64,000 nt of DNA. Source: Aeromonas hydrophila subsp. hydrophila ATCC 7966. GTDB lineage: Bacteria > Pseudomonadota > Gammaproteobacteria > Enterobacterales > Aeromonadaceae. Positions 34,383 to 43,169 of this stretch are shown here, one piece after another. The position numbers and the translations under genes are program-made. The notes beneath the pieces were generated by a model. The model saw only the letters and a list, made by a program, of their open reading frames with translations, ran no database searches and was not told where the DNA came from. The stretch's first letter is position 1. Every line of letters begins with the position of its first letter. Where the stretch lies: contig NC_008570.1 in assembly GCF_000014805.1 (NCBI RefSeq), positions 1,741,001-1,805,000 on the forward strand, read 5' to 3'.

Positions 34383-35729
34383 TCAGCAGACTCCCTGGGC
34401 CAGCATGGCATCGGCCACCTTGACGAAGCCGGCGATGTTGGCGCCGCTTTCGTAGTTCACATGACCCGTCTCATCCTGGCCATAGTGCACGCAGGTGGCG
34501 TGGATGCTGGTCATGATCCCCTTGAGGCGGGCATCCACCTCTTCCCGGCTCCAGCAGAGACGCTGGGCGTTCTGGCTCATCTCGAGGCCCGAAGTGGCGA
34601 CTCCGCCGGCGTTGGCGGCCTTGCCCGGGGCAAACAGCACCTTGGCTTCGTACAGACGACGGATGGCGGCGGCGCTGCTCGGCATGTTGGCCCCCTCGGC
34701 CACCAGTTGCACGCCATTGGCAATCAAGGTGGCGGCGTCCGACTCATCCAGTTCGTTCTGGGTGGCGCAGGGCAGGGCGACGTCCGTCGGCAGGTGCCAG
34801 GGAGTGCGGCCGCTGAAAAACTCCAGCCCCTCTTCGTGGGCGTAATCGGCGATGCGTTTGCGCTGCTCGTTTTTGAGCGCCATCAGCCGCGCCAGTTTCT
34901 CGGGGGTAAAGCCCGCCGGATCGTAGACGGTGCCGCCGGAGTCGGAGGCGGTGATGACCCGGGCGCCGAGGGCCATCGCCTTCTCGATGGCGTACTGGGC
35001 CACGTTGCCCGAACCCGACACCGAGACCGTCATGCCGTCCAGGGATTGCCCCCGGTTGGCCAGCATGGCCTCGACGAAATAGAGCAGGCCGTAACCGGTG
35101 GCTTCCGGGCGGATCAGGCTGCCGCCAAAGGAGAGCCCCTTGCCGGTAAAGACGCACTCGGCGCTGTTGGTGAGCTTCTTCATCATGCCCGCCATGTAGC
35201 TCACCTCGCGCCCGCCTACCCCGATGTCACCGGCCGGCACGTCGGTGTCGGCGCCGAGGTGGCGATGCAGCTCCAGCATCAGCGCCTGGCAAAAGCGCAT
35301 CACCTCTCCCTCGCTCTTGCCCTTGGGATCAAAATCGCTGCCCCCCTTGCCACCGCCCATGGGCAAGGTGGTGAGGGCATTCTTGAAGGTCTGCTCGAAG
35401 GCGAGGAACTTGAGCACCGAGGTATCCACCGAGGGGTGAAAGCGCATTCCCCCCTTGAAGGGGCCGATGGCGGAGCTGTGCTGTACCCGGTAGCCCCGGT
35501 TCACCTGCACCTGGCCTCGATCATCCACCCAGCTCACCCGAAACTGGATCAGCCGCTCCGGCTCCACCAGCCGCTCCAGCAGGCCGTGTTGCAGGTAGCG
35601 GGGGTGGCGCACCACATAGGGCCAGATGGAGGCGATCACCTCGCTCACGGCCTGAATGAACTCCGGTTGGTGGGGATTGCGGCTGGCGACCTGGGCCAGA
35701 AAATCCGCCTGGGAGAGGGAATGACTCAT
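34383..35729 (-). CDS. gdhA: NADP-specific glutamate dehydrogenase
   Basis: Assimilates ammonia onto 2-oxoglutarate using NADPH. The substrate-binding KGGMRFHPSV, catalytic LPMGGGKGGSDFDPKGKS and AGDIGVGGREV blocks are present, followed by the dinucleotide fold VSVSGSGNVAQYA. At 448 residues it is the small hexameric bacterial type (E. coli GdhA has 447). ATG 35729 (MSHSLSQ) has AGGAG ahead; the longer frame to 35792 is non-coding. Monocistronic. Confidence 0.97.
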   Translation of the reverse strand: MSHSLSQADFLAQVASRNPHQPEFIQAVSEVIASIWPYVVRHPRYLQHGLLERLVEPERLIQFRVSWVDDRGQVQVNRGYRVQHSSAIGPFKGGMRFHPSVDTSVLKFLAFEQTFKNALTTLPMGGGKGGSDFDPKGKSEGEVMRFCQALMLELHRHLGADTDVPAGDIGVGGREVSYMAGMMKKLTNSAECVFTGKGLSFGGSLIRPEATGYGLLYFVEAMLANRGQSLDGMTVSVSGSGNVAQYAIEKAMALGARVITASDSGGTVYDPAGFTPEKLARLMALKNEQRKRIADYAHEEGLEFFSGRTPWHLPTDVALPCATQNELDESDAATLIANGVQLVAEGANMPSSAAAIRRLYEAKVLFAPGKAANAGGVATSGLEMSQNAQRLCWSREEVDARLKGIMTSIHATCVHYGQDETGHVNYESGANIAGFVKVADAMLAQGVC

Positions 35730-36266
35730 CTGTAACTCCTGTAGTGAAGGGTAAAGGTGGCCTCTTGCCAGAGAAAAGTGCACACCCTGCAACCAAATTT
35801 ATGTTTTTTGTCAGGCCTGGATGCAGGTGAATATTTGGTGTTTTTCGCAATTGGGCGAAAATTGTTGTGTGAATCGCCGAAAACAGCAGGAAAGAGTGCC
35901 GACAGGGGTAGATAATTCGCGCGAATCAAAATCTTTTTATGCATTTTTGATTAATAAATAGCAAGAAAATGTTGCTGTCATTTGGCTTGGGTTATCGTTT
36001 CTTGCATATTTCATGCATCTTTATGGCGTAGCGAGAGGATCCCGTGCAACGGCGGAAGTGGCCATTGCCAGGCTGACTTCGGCGGTGCCGGCGGCAATCG
36101 AATGGTCATGCAATTCTGGGGGCTGACCGCGTGACAGGGGACGCATTTTGCGAGAAGGGGACGGGCCGAGTGCAACTATCCGGCGTGTGTCAGGGGGCAA
36201 TATGTTAATGTGTCGGCGCTTTTTGCCGGACAGGTCGGTAGCGGCCTTTTTTGAAGATGGAATGAT
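35730..36266. other. AT-rich intergenic region between divergent gdhA and rluF
   Basis: About 540 bases. The gdhA-proximal half is AT-rich (35770-36020) and must hold the gdhA promoter; it contains the inverted repeat TGCAT-ATTTC-ATGCA at 36004-36018. The rluF-proximal half is GC-rich with T runs near 36220 and 36248. I find no gene, and no firm match to an ArgR, Lrp or NtrC site. Confidence 0.5.
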
Positions 36267-36359
36267 ATGCACAATTTTGAGTTAGTGAACCGGCAGCGTG
36301 CCGCCCTGATGACCCGGATCCAGGCCGCAGGCCAGTGGCAGGTGACCCATGCTGGCTGA
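36267..36359 (+). CDS. Candidate small ORF (30 aa) overlapping the rluF start
   Basis: ATG 36267, behind GGAATGAT, opens a 30-codon frame starting [15 protein letters not shown] and ending QWQVTHAG. Its stop lies 11 bases inside rluF. The composition is protein-like and the arrangement suggests translational coupling, but I recognise no family. It could also be a remnant of an upstream gene. Confidence 0.4.
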   Translation: MHNFELVNRQRAALMTRIQAAGQWQVTHAG

Positions 36360-37383
36360 TGAATCCATGCGCCTGAACAAATACATCAGCGAGAGCGGCA
36401 TCTGCTCGCGCCGCGAGGCCGACCGCTTTATCGAGCAGGGCAACGTCTTCATCAACGGCAAGCGGGCCGGGGTGGGGGATCAGGTGTTTGCCGGGGATCT
36501 GGTCAAGGTCAACGGTCAGGTGATCGAGCCGCGCGAGGCGGACAGCCTGGTCTTCATCGTCCTCAACAAGCCGGTGGGCATCGTCTCCACCACCGAGGCG
36601 GGCGAGAAGGACAACATCGTCGACTTCGTCAACCACAGTACCCGCATCTTCCCCATCGGCCGACTGGACAAAGACTCTCAGGGACTCATCTTCCTGACCA
36701 ACCACGGCGATCTGGTCAACAAGATCCTGCGGGCGGGCAACGATCACGAGAAAGAGTATCTGGTGACCGTGGACAAGCCGGTCACCGACGAGTTTATTCG
36801 GGGCATGGGCGCCGGGGTGCCGATCCTGGGTGCCGTCACCAAGAAGTGCAAGGTGAAGAAAGAGGCGCCGTTCGTGTTTCGCATCACGCTAGTGCAGGGG
36901 CTGAACCGTCAGATCCGCCGCATGTGCGAGCACTTCGGCTTCGAGGTGACCAAGCTCGAGCGCATCCGCATCATGAACGTCAGCCTCAAGGGGCTGCCGG
37001 TGGGCGAGTGGCGCGATCTCACCGACGACGAGCTGATCGAGCTGTTCAAGCTGATTGAAGACTCCTCCTCCGAGGTGAAACCGGCCAAAGGGGGCCAAGC
37101 TGCCGCCGGGCAGGGCGGTAAACCCAAGGCATCCGCCGCACAAGCCGGCAAGCCGGCACCGGGCAAAAAACCGCGCCGGGATGATGATCACGAGATTGGC
37201 GGGCGTCCCAACGTGCCGGGGCCGTCGGCATTCGAAAGCAAGAGCCCGGCTGGCAAGGGTGCTGCCGGTAAAGGCGGCGCGGCCAAAGGGAGCGCAGGCA
37301 AAGGCGCCCCGAACAAGGGGGCCAAACCGGCCGCCGGCAAACCGCGCGCCGGTCAGGGTGGGCGGCAGAAGAAGGGGCGCTAA
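36349..37383 (+). CDS. rluF: 23S rRNA pseudouridine(2604) synthase RluF
   Basis: Isomerises a uridine of 23S rRNA (U2604 in E. coli). An S4 RNA-binding domain ([19 protein letters not shown], about 7-25) is followed by the RsuA/RluB-type catalytic domain with the conserved [17 protein letters not shown] motif, whose Asp is the nucleophile, and [14 protein letters not shown]. The start [12 protein letters not shown] aligns with E. coli MLPDSSVRLNKY. From about residue 245 on there is a long basic Lys/Gly/Ala/Pro-rich tail, longer and more repetitive than the E. coli tail, probably an RNA-contacting disordered extension. Confidence 0.95.
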   Translation: MLADESMRLNKYISESGICSRREADRFIEQGNVFINGKRAGVGDQVFAGDLVKVNGQVIEPREADSLVFIVLNKPVGIVSTTEAGEKDNIVDFVNHSTRIFPIGRLDKDSQGLIFLTNHGDLVNKILRAGNDHEKEYLVTVDKPVTDEFIRGMGAGVPILGAVTKKCKVKKEAPFVFRITLVQGLNRQIRRMCEHFGFEVTKLERIRIMNVSLKGLPVGEWRDLTDDELIELFKLIEDSSSEVKPAKGGQAAAGQGGKPKASAAQAGKPAPGKKPRRDDDHEIGGRPNVPGPSAFESKSPAGKGAAGKGGAAKGSAGKGAPNKGAKPAAGKPRAGQGGRQKKGR

Positions 37384-37410
37384 GCCCCCCTCACTCCCCG
37401 CGTTGACATT

Positions 37411-37441
37411 AAAAAACACCGGCCACAGGCCGGTGTTTTTG
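37411..37441. terminator. Bidirectional terminator between rluF and MFS gene
   Basis: A 10-bp stem AACACCGGCC/GGCCGGTGTT with loop ACA, flanked by A and T runs. Confidence 0.93.
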
Positions 37442-37455
37442 TTTTGGCGATTGAG

Positions 37456-38691
37456 CTAGGCGGAAGGGGTGTTCCGCGTCAGCGGGGCAGTAGTTTCGTT
37501 GCTGGATTGTCGCATCGCCCTCGGGTAGTAACGCGGGTCGAGGCGTAGGACCAGCAGGCTCATCAGCACCAGGCCGGCCAGCTGCCACTGCCAGGCTGCG
37601 GCGAAGTCACCGCTCAGGTGATGCAGGCGGGCCGCCACCCAGGGGCCGGTGGCCGCCAGCATGAAGCCGAATCCCTGCATCAGGGCGCTGAGGGTGCCGG
37701 CGCGGCGCGGATCCGGCAGGTGATCGAGCGCGATGACCATGATGAGGGAGAAGCTGCCGCCAAGCCCGGCGCCGCACAGCATGCACCAGAGGATGGGGGC
37801 GGCAGTCGGCGCCAGCCAGAGGCCGCCAAAGCCTGCAAGTTGCATGGCGATGGCCAATCCCATCCAGGGGCGGCGGTCGAGCCGACGGGCGGCCAGCAGC
37901 GGCAGGCCGAGGCCGCTCACGGTCTGGGCCAGCGCCAGCCAGGCCACCAGCTCACCGCCCTGCTGGGGGCTCCAGCCCTGCGCCATGTAGGCCGGCGCCA
38001 GCCAGGCCACGACGATGCCGTAACCGCTGTTGATGATGCCAAAGCAGCTTATCAGCAGCCAGCTGCGGGGCAGGCTGATGAGGCGCTGCTCGCCGCCGCT
38101 TGGCACTACCACCGGCGTCGCGGGCAGCCGTACCCGCCAGCCGAGCCAGCCCATGGCTAGCAGCACCGGCAGGCTCCACAGCGCCAGCGCCTGGGACCAG
38201 TCGAGCCGGGCGGCGAGCTGCGGGGTGAGGCTGGCACCCAGCGCCCCGCCCCCCATCATGCAGGCCGAGAAGATGCCCATCACAAGCGGCACCTTCTGGG
38301 CAAACGCCTGCTTGATGAGGCCGGGCAGCACCCCCTGCACCAGGGCCGAGCCCAGCCCGCAGAGGGCGGCACTGGCGATGAGTAGGGCACCGCTGGCCGC
38401 CTCGAAGCGCATGGCGCTGCCCATTCCCAGCAGCAGCAGGGCCGCCCCCAGCAACTGACGCGGCCCGGTGCGACTGCGCAGAGCCGGGGTGAGCAGCACG
38501 CCGCCGCCGATGAGCCAGAGCGGCAGCAGGGTCAGCCAGGCCAGGGTGTCCATGCCAAGCCCGAGCGCCTCGGCAATATCGCGGCTCAGGGGGCCGATGG
38601 CGGTGAGAAACGGCCGCAGGTTGAGCCCGATCAGGATCACCAGCACCAGCAGGGCCTGCTGCTGGCGCGTATCGATGCGGGCCTCAACCAT
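37456..38691 (-). CDS. MFS transporter, CynX/NimT-like
   Basis: About 12 membrane segments over 411 residues. The pattern LIGLNLRPFLTAIGPLSRDI in the first segment is typical of the cyanate/2-nitroimidazole-type MFS branch (CynX, NimT). The substrate is not known. Its start lies inside the end of the deaminase gene: ATG 38691 overlaps that stop by eight bases, and an alternative ATG at 38706 overlaps more. The pair is thus one operon, consistent with transport of a deaminase-related compound, but that is a guess. Confidence 0.85.
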   Translation of the reverse strand: MVEARIDTRQQQALLVLVILIGLNLRPFLTAIGPLSRDIAEALGLGMDTLAWLTLLPLWLIGGGVLLTPALRSRTGPRQLLGAALLLLGMGSAMRFEAASGALLIASAALCGLGSALVQGVLPGLIKQAFAQKVPLVMGIFSACMMGGGALGASLTPQLAARLDWSQALALWSLPVLLAMGWLGWRVRLPATPVVVPSGGEQRLISLPRSWLLISCFGIINSGYGIVVAWLAPAYMAQGWSPQQGGELVAWLALAQTVSGLGLPLLAARRLDRRPWMGLAIAMQLAGFGGLWLAPTAAPILWCMLCGAGLGGSFSLIMVIALDHLPDPRRAGTLSALMQGFGFMLAATGPWVAARLHHLSGDFAAAWQWQLAGLVLMSLLVLRLDPRYYPRAMRQSSNETTAPLTRNTPSA

Positions 38692-39187
38692 GGTCTGGTG
38701 CACCATAGAGCTCGGCGGCGGCCAGCGGGCTCGGCAGCTTGATAAGCGGCAGGGGGGCAGGGGCGAGGGGCAGGCCCAGTTTCTGGTAGGCGGCCGTGCT
38801 GTCAAAGCCGAACGGGGCCGCATCCTCGTTATCGAAGGCGTAATAGACGGCGGCAATGCCGTTCATCACCAGGGCGCTCAGGCACATGGGGCAAGGGTGA
38901 CCGCTGGCGTAGACGATGGCGCCCGCCAGCGGCCCGACCTGGCTGGCCTGGCGCAGGGCTTCCAGCTCGGCGTGGCGGGTGGGGTCGCCATCCTGGTGCA
39001 TGGCGTTGACGGCGCTGGTCACCAGCTGGTTGTCTCGCACCAGCAGGGCGGCAAAGGGGCGGCCTCCCTGCCGGCGGTTATGAAGGGCCAGTTGCAGCGC
39101 CTGCTCCAGCCACTCCTGATGACTGGGGTTGGCGGTCAGCGACGCGATCAGGCGTGAGCCGGCGGGTTCGGCAAGGGAGTGGGGCAT
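38684..39187 (-). CDS. Nucleoside/nucleobase deaminase family protein
   Basis: A zinc-dependent cytidine-deaminase-fold protein of 167 residues with HAE (RHAELEALR, zinc His and catalytic Glu) and PCPMC (zinc cysteines). The GRPFAALLVRD strand and C-terminal region resemble guanine-deaminase or TadA-like small enzymes, but a specific substrate cannot be assigned. ATG 39187 has GAGG seven bases ahead. It is translationally coupled to the downstream MFS gene and divergent from a LysR regulator. Confidence 0.88.
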   Translation of the reverse strand: MPHSLAEPAGSRLIASLTANPSHQEWLEQALQLALHNRRQGGRPFAALLVRDNQLVTSAVNAMHQDGDPTRHAELEALRQASQVGPLAGAIVYASGHPCPMCLSALVMNGIAAVYYAFDNEDAAPFGFDSTAAYQKLGLPLAPAPLPLIKLPSPLAAAELYGAPDHG

Positions 39188-39297
39188 GACGGATCCTCGA
39201 GGCAAGGGGATGGGAGGAGACCAGCCTAGCGGGGGAATCAGTCATGGGGAAATTAAATGATAGAATGACATTCAGTGGTTTTGTAAATGGAGTCGCC

Positions 39298-40146
39298 ATG
39301 CTGGATCCCCTCTTGCTGCGCAGCTTTGTCGCCATCGTCGACAGCGGCAGTTTTACCCGTGCCGGTGAACGGGTGCACCTCACCCAATCCACCATCAGCC
39401 AGCAGATGCGGCGGCTCGAACAGCAGCTCGGCTGCCCGCTGCTGGACCGCACCGGTCGCCAGGTGGTGACCACGGCAGAGGGGGAGAAGCTGCTGGGGCT
39501 GGCCCGCAGCATCCTGGCCCTGCTGGCCCGGGCCGAGGAGCAGGTGGCCGAGGCCAGCCTGCAACTGAGCCTGGGGGTACCGGAGGATTTTGCCGCCGGC
39601 GCCATCGCCCCGGTGCTGGCAGCCTTTGCCCGCGATTACCCGCAGGTGCGGTTGGAGGTGCACAGCGGCCTCAGCCACGAGATCTGGCAGCGCTTCGAGG
39701 CTGGCGAGCTGGATCTGGCGCTGGTCAAACAGGCGCGGGGACAGGGGGCGCCGCGCGCCTGCTGGCGCGAGCCGCTGGCCTGGGTCGACAGCCGTGCCTG
39801 GCCCGCCAGCGAGCGGGATCCCTTGCCGCTGGTGGTGTTCCCGAGCGAAGGGCTCTATCGGCGGCAGGTGACCGAGGCACTCGACGGGATGGGGCGGCGC
39901 TGGCGCATCGCCTACGTCAGCGCCAGCCTGGCCAGCCTGCAGGGGGCTGTGAGCGCCGGGATCGGGGTCAGCCTGTTGCCCCGGCGCTTGCTGCAGCCGG
40001 ATCAGCAGGAGCTGACCCACTGGCCGGCGGTGGCGCCGGTGGAGCTGGCGCTGCACCTGGGGGCGGAGCGCGGCGAGCAGCTCACGCGCCTCTGCGAGGC
40101 CCTCATCAGCCTGTGTGATCGGGTGATGGGGCCCGCTGAGCGGTGA
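39298..40146 (+). CDS. LysR-family transcriptional regulator
   Basis: 282 residues with the LysR helix-turn-helix at the N terminus (SFTRAGERVHLTQSTISQQM, about 17-36) and an effector-binding domain. ATG 39298 (MLDPLLLRS) with GGAG ahead is preferred over the frame start at 39244. It is divergent from the deaminase-MFS operon, its most likely target; a second MFS gene converges on it. Confidence 0.92.
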   Translation: MLDPLLLRSFVAIVDSGSFTRAGERVHLTQSTISQQMRRLEQQLGCPLLDRTGRQVVTTAEGEKLLGLARSILALLARAEEQVAEASLQLSLGVPEDFAAGAIAPVLAAFARDYPQVRLEVHSGLSHEIWQRFEAGELDLALVKQARGQGAPRACWREPLAWVDSRAWPASERDPLPLVVFPSEGLYRRQVTEALDGMGRRWRIAYVSASLASLQGAVSAGIGVSLLPRRLLQPDQQELTHWPAVAPVELALHLGAERGEQLTRLCEALISLCDRVMGPAER

Positions 40147-40168
40147 GGGGACGCAGGCTGGGGCCTGC

Positions 40169-41368
40169 TTAGCGCACCCTGGTGCGCACGATGAGCAGGG
40201 TGATGAGCGCCAGGGTGAAGACGAGCGGGGCCCAGGCACCGTGATGGCTCACCAGGGTAGCGCCGGCGGCTGCCAGCCCGGCCACTCCCTGCTGCAGGAA
40301 GCCGCACAGGGCCATGGCGTAGGCGCCGTGCTCGCGGCCATCGCTCACCGCCAGCGCCATGCTGTTGGGAAAGAGCACCGCCTGCCCGAAGATGATGAGG
40401 CAGTAGCAGGTCATCATGGCCAGCAATCCACTACTGCCCTGCAGGGCGCCCAGTGCCCAGAGCAGCAGCATGCCGCCGGCCGCCAGCAGTATGAGCGCGG
40501 CCCCCTGGCGCATCAGCTGGCGGCCTCCCACCCGGGCGACCCGCCGGTTGACCGTCATGGCGCCGGCGAAGTAGGCGACCCCGATCAGCAACCCCAGGCT
40601 GCCGAAGGTGGTGACCTCGAGGGCAAACCCCTGCTGCAGCACGAAGGGGCTCACCTCCTGCAGGGTCACAGTGATGGCAAAACCGATACCGACGGCGCAG
40701 GCCGGCCAGAAAAAGCCGGGGCGGCGCAGCAGGCTGGCGTAACGGGCCCACATGCCGCCGCTCGCCGCCGCCGGGTTGGGCCCCAGCAGCGGCAGGCTGC
40801 TCATCAAGAGCAGCGCCAGCACACCGACCCCGGCCATCAGCACGAATCCCAGCTGCCAATGGGCATAACGGCTGATAAGGCCGCCTATCCACTGACCGCC
40901 GCCGAGGGCGGTGATGAAGGCGATGGAGAGCACCGAGAGACGGCGCGCCAGCTCATCGCCGTGCCAGTGATCCCGCACCAGGATGCGGGCGATGATGGCC
41001 GCCCCGCCGGCCGCCACCCCTTGCAGGGTGCGCAGGATCAAGAGCAGCGGCCCCTGGCTGGTGGTGGCCAGCAGCAGGCTGAGGCCGACAAACAGCAAGA
41101 GTGACAGGGCGAGGGGGAGGCGGCGACCGTAGCGATCGGCGGCGGCGCCCCAGAACAGCACCGGCAGGGCGGCGCCGATGACGAACAACGAGATGGAGAG
41201 CTCGGCCCCTTGCCGGGTCATGGCGAGATCCGTCATCACCACGGGCAGGGAGGGGAGGTAAACGGTGGTGGCCATCTGGGCCATGAAGACGATGAGGCAG
41301 GCCAGCGTCATGATGCGGGCGGAGCGGCTCCAGAGACCGGCCTGGTCGAGACATTCCTGGTTATCCAT
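40169..41368 (-). CDS. Bcr/CflA-type MFS drug efflux transporter
   Basis: 399 residues with 12 predicted membrane segments. The first segment pair is followed by the MFS loop motif FWGAAADRYGRR, and RTLQGVAAGGAAIIARILVRD in segment 4-5 is the antiporter signature typical of Bcr/CflA/EmrD exporters. A drug or metabolite efflux role is expected; the substrate is unknown. Confidence 0.88.
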   Translation of the reverse strand: MDNQECLDQAGLWSRSARIMTLACLIVFMAQMATTVYLPSLPVVMTDLAMTRQGAELSISLFVIGAALPVLFWGAAADRYGRRLPLALSLLLFVGLSLLLATTSQGPLLLILRTLQGVAAGGAAIIARILVRDHWHGDELARRLSVLSIAFITALGGGQWIGGLISRYAHWQLGFVLMAGVGVLALLLMSSLPLLGPNPAAASGGMWARYASLLRRPGFFWPACAVGIGFAITVTLQEVSPFVLQQGFALEVTTFGSLGLLIGVAYFAGAMTVNRRVARVGGRQLMRQGAALILLAAGGMLLLWALGALQGSSGLLAMMTCYCLIIFGQAVLFPNSMALAVSDGREHGAYAMALCGFLQQGVAGLAAAGATLVSHHGAWAPLVFTLALITLLIVRTRVR

Positions 41369-41479
41369 AACAACTCTCGGGCAGTAAGGGAGCCATATCC
41401 TTGCACTGCCCGAGCGCCGAGTCAGCCCCTCGTCTGGGTTAAACCGTGCCGATTTATCAGGGCAGAGAGCATTGGATGC

Positions 41480-41947
41480 TCAGACGATGGCCTGGCGCGG
41501 CAGCACGGCGAGCCAGAGTTCGACCTCGCCGCTGCCGGTCTCCGGGTCAAAGGCGGCGCCATAGCGCTCGAAGTCGGGCTTGTGGGCCGACTGGTAAGCG
41601 GACTGCGCCAGCCAGTCCAGCGCCTGTTGCCAGGTGTGCGGCATGGCCGAGACATGCCCCTGATGCAGGAAGACGGCATAGGTCTGGGGCTCGATGCGCA
41701 TCCGCCCCAGCGTCTTGGGCAGCACCTCCAGCGCGGCGACCTCCACCGCACACAGGTATTCGCACTCGGTCGCGGTCACGCCGCAGATGACGCCATAGGC
41801 ATGCTCGCCCAGCTGGCCCGGCAGCGGGCCGAGGGCGCAGAAATCGCGCCATTGGCCGCCGAAGTCGGCGTGGGCGAAGGCATGGTGACGACGCAGACCG
41901 CCAAGCAGCATGGGGAGGCCGGTTTCAATACGAATGGGGTCTGTCAT
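41480..41947 (-). CDS. GyrI-like/AraC effector-binding domain protein
   Basis: A stand-alone 155-residue ligand-binding domain of the GyrI/BmrR-Rob type, with no DNA-binding part. It contains the typical strand-helix pattern ending in the acidic VELWLAVLPR. Such proteins sequester small hydrophobic compounds or act as inhibitors of gyrase-targeting toxins. ATG 41947 follows a perfect AGGAGG; the frame continues upstream but is the shadow of the ybaM-like gene. It lies 40 bases downstream of that gene. Confidence 0.8.
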   Translation of the reverse strand: MTDPIRIETGLPMLLGGLRRHHAFAHADFGGQWRDFCALGPLPGQLGEHAYGVICGVTATECEYLCAVEVAALEVLPKTLGRMRIEPQTYAVFLHQGHVSAMPHTWQQALDWLAQSAYQSAHKPDFERYGAAFDPETGSGEVELWLAVLPRQAIV

Positions 41948-41987
41948 GACACCTCCTGGGCAGGATGGGGTGGCAGCGCTGCCGCGC

Positions 41988-42143
41988 TCAGCACTCCTTG
42001 CCTTCGTTGAGCTTGCGTTGATAGTCCGCGGAGACGATGGCCAGCGCCGCCAGAGCGAGGGCTGGCTCAATCCGGTTGGTCTCCAGCAGTTCGATGAGAT
42101 CCACCGCGAGCTGGACCTCGGGCGGGGCAGTTTCCAATGACAT
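41988..42143 (-). CDS. ybaM: YbaM-like small protein (DUF2496), 51 aa
   Basis: Translates as a 51-residue protein starting MSLETAPPEVQLAVDLIELL and ending KLNEGKEC. E. coli YbaM starts [20 protein letters not shown], so family membership is clear. Function is unknown. GGAG lies seven bases ahead of the ATG. The gene is easily missed because of its length; in E. coli its neighbour is priC, which is not here. Confidence 0.88.
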   Translation of the reverse strand: MSLETAPPEVQLAVDLIELLETNRIEPALALAALAIVSADYQRKLNEGKEC

Positions 42144-42224
42144 GACAGACTCCGTAACGGGGAAAACGCCATTATACAGGGCCGCTCCCGGATGGGGACC
42201 TGTCTGGTGTTGCGGGCGACCCGG

Positions 42225-42695
42225 CTAGAGGTGCTGGCGCATCTCCTGCTCGATCTGCTCGCGCAGGGCCATCAATTTGAGGGCGTACTGCTGCAACTGC
42301 CGATCGCTCTCGTTTTGCGGTTGCCACTGGGGCACCGGAGTCGGTTTGCCGCTCTCGTCCATGGCGACGAAGATGATGATGCAGTGGGTGGTCTTGTGGC
42401 GCTCCCGGCTGGCCGGATGGCGGCTGTAAACATCCACCGCCAGATGCATGCTGGTGGTGCCGGTGTGGATCACCTGGGCGTGCACCTCCACCAGCTGGCC
42501 TATCTGGATGGGGCGCAAAAAGCGGATCCCCCCCACATAGACGGTCACCGCGTAGCCGCCGCACCAGCCGGCGGCGCAGGCGTAGCCCGCCTGATCGATC
42601 CACTTCATCACCATGCCGCCGTGTACCTTGCCGCCGAAGTTGACGTCGGCGGGCTCGGCCAGAAACTGCAGGGTCAGCTCGCGGGGTGGGGTCAT
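42225..42695 (-). CDS. Acyl-CoA thioesterase (hotdog fold)
   Basis: 156 residues with the hotdog-fold thioesterase pattern: ADVNFGGKVHGGMVMKWID (catalytic Asn/His region), the TVYVGGIRFLRPIQIGQLVE strand block, and the THCIIIFVAMDESGKP strand. It is closest to the YciA/BFIT-type cytosolic thioesterases that act on acyl-CoA. ATG 42695 with AGGAG ahead is the natural start. It lies immediately downstream of the small periplasmic protein gene, 20 bases apart. Confidence 0.9.
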   Translation of the reverse strand: MTPPRELTLQFLAEPADVNFGGKVHGGMVMKWIDQAGYACAAGWCGGYAVTVYVGGIRFLRPIQIGQLVEVHAQVIHTGTTSMHLAVDVYSRHPASRERHKTTHCIIIFVAMDESGKPTPVPQWQPQNESDRQLQQYALKLMALREQIEQEMRQHL

Positions 42696-42715
42696 GGGGG
42701 CTCCTTGATTGAGGG

Positions 42716-43027
42716 TCATTGCCGGTAGCTCTTGCGATAGGCGTCAGCCTGCTGGCAGGGGGCCAGGTTGTTGAGATCGGGCCGCTTGTTGCCCTCGCGC
42801 TGACCAAAACTGGCGAACTCCTGCTGGCATTTGGCGGCCTTGCCACCCGCCTTGATGCAGGCGTCGATCCGCTGTTGCTTGCCCTGCTCGACCAGCTGCT
42901 GCTGGGCCTGCTGGCAGGCGGCATCCAGCTTGGCTTGCTGGGCCGGGCGATCGAGCTCGCTGGCGGCATTGGCGGGGCCGCACAGCAGGGCCAGGCCGAG
43001 GGGGATCCATGGGGTGAGGGTGCGCAT
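42716..43027 (-). CDS. Small periplasmic protein of unknown function
   Basis: 103 residues. Residues 1-21 are a signal peptide ending ANA. The mature part is Gln/Lys/Ala-rich, helical, and has four cysteines (ACQQA, DACIKAGGKAAKCQQ, APCQQA), suggesting two disulfides in the periplasm. Family not recognised. AAGGAG precedes the ATG. Probably cotranscribed with the thioesterase. Confidence 0.78.
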   Translation of the reverse strand: MRTLTPWIPLGLALLCGPANAASELDRPAQQAKLDAACQQAQQQLVEQGKQQRIDACIKAGGKAAKCQQEFASFGQREGNKRPDLNNLAPCQQADAYRKSYRQ

Positions 43028-43169
43028 CCGGTTACTCCTTGTTGACCTGTTTCAGGTATACCGCGAATGGCGACGGGATGCACAGGCTCTGCTGCGATAA
43101 TGGGGCCTCATTCACTCTTGGTTCATCGGCCCGGCGCAAGCATGGGGGAGTCAATTGCGAGGAGTCATG

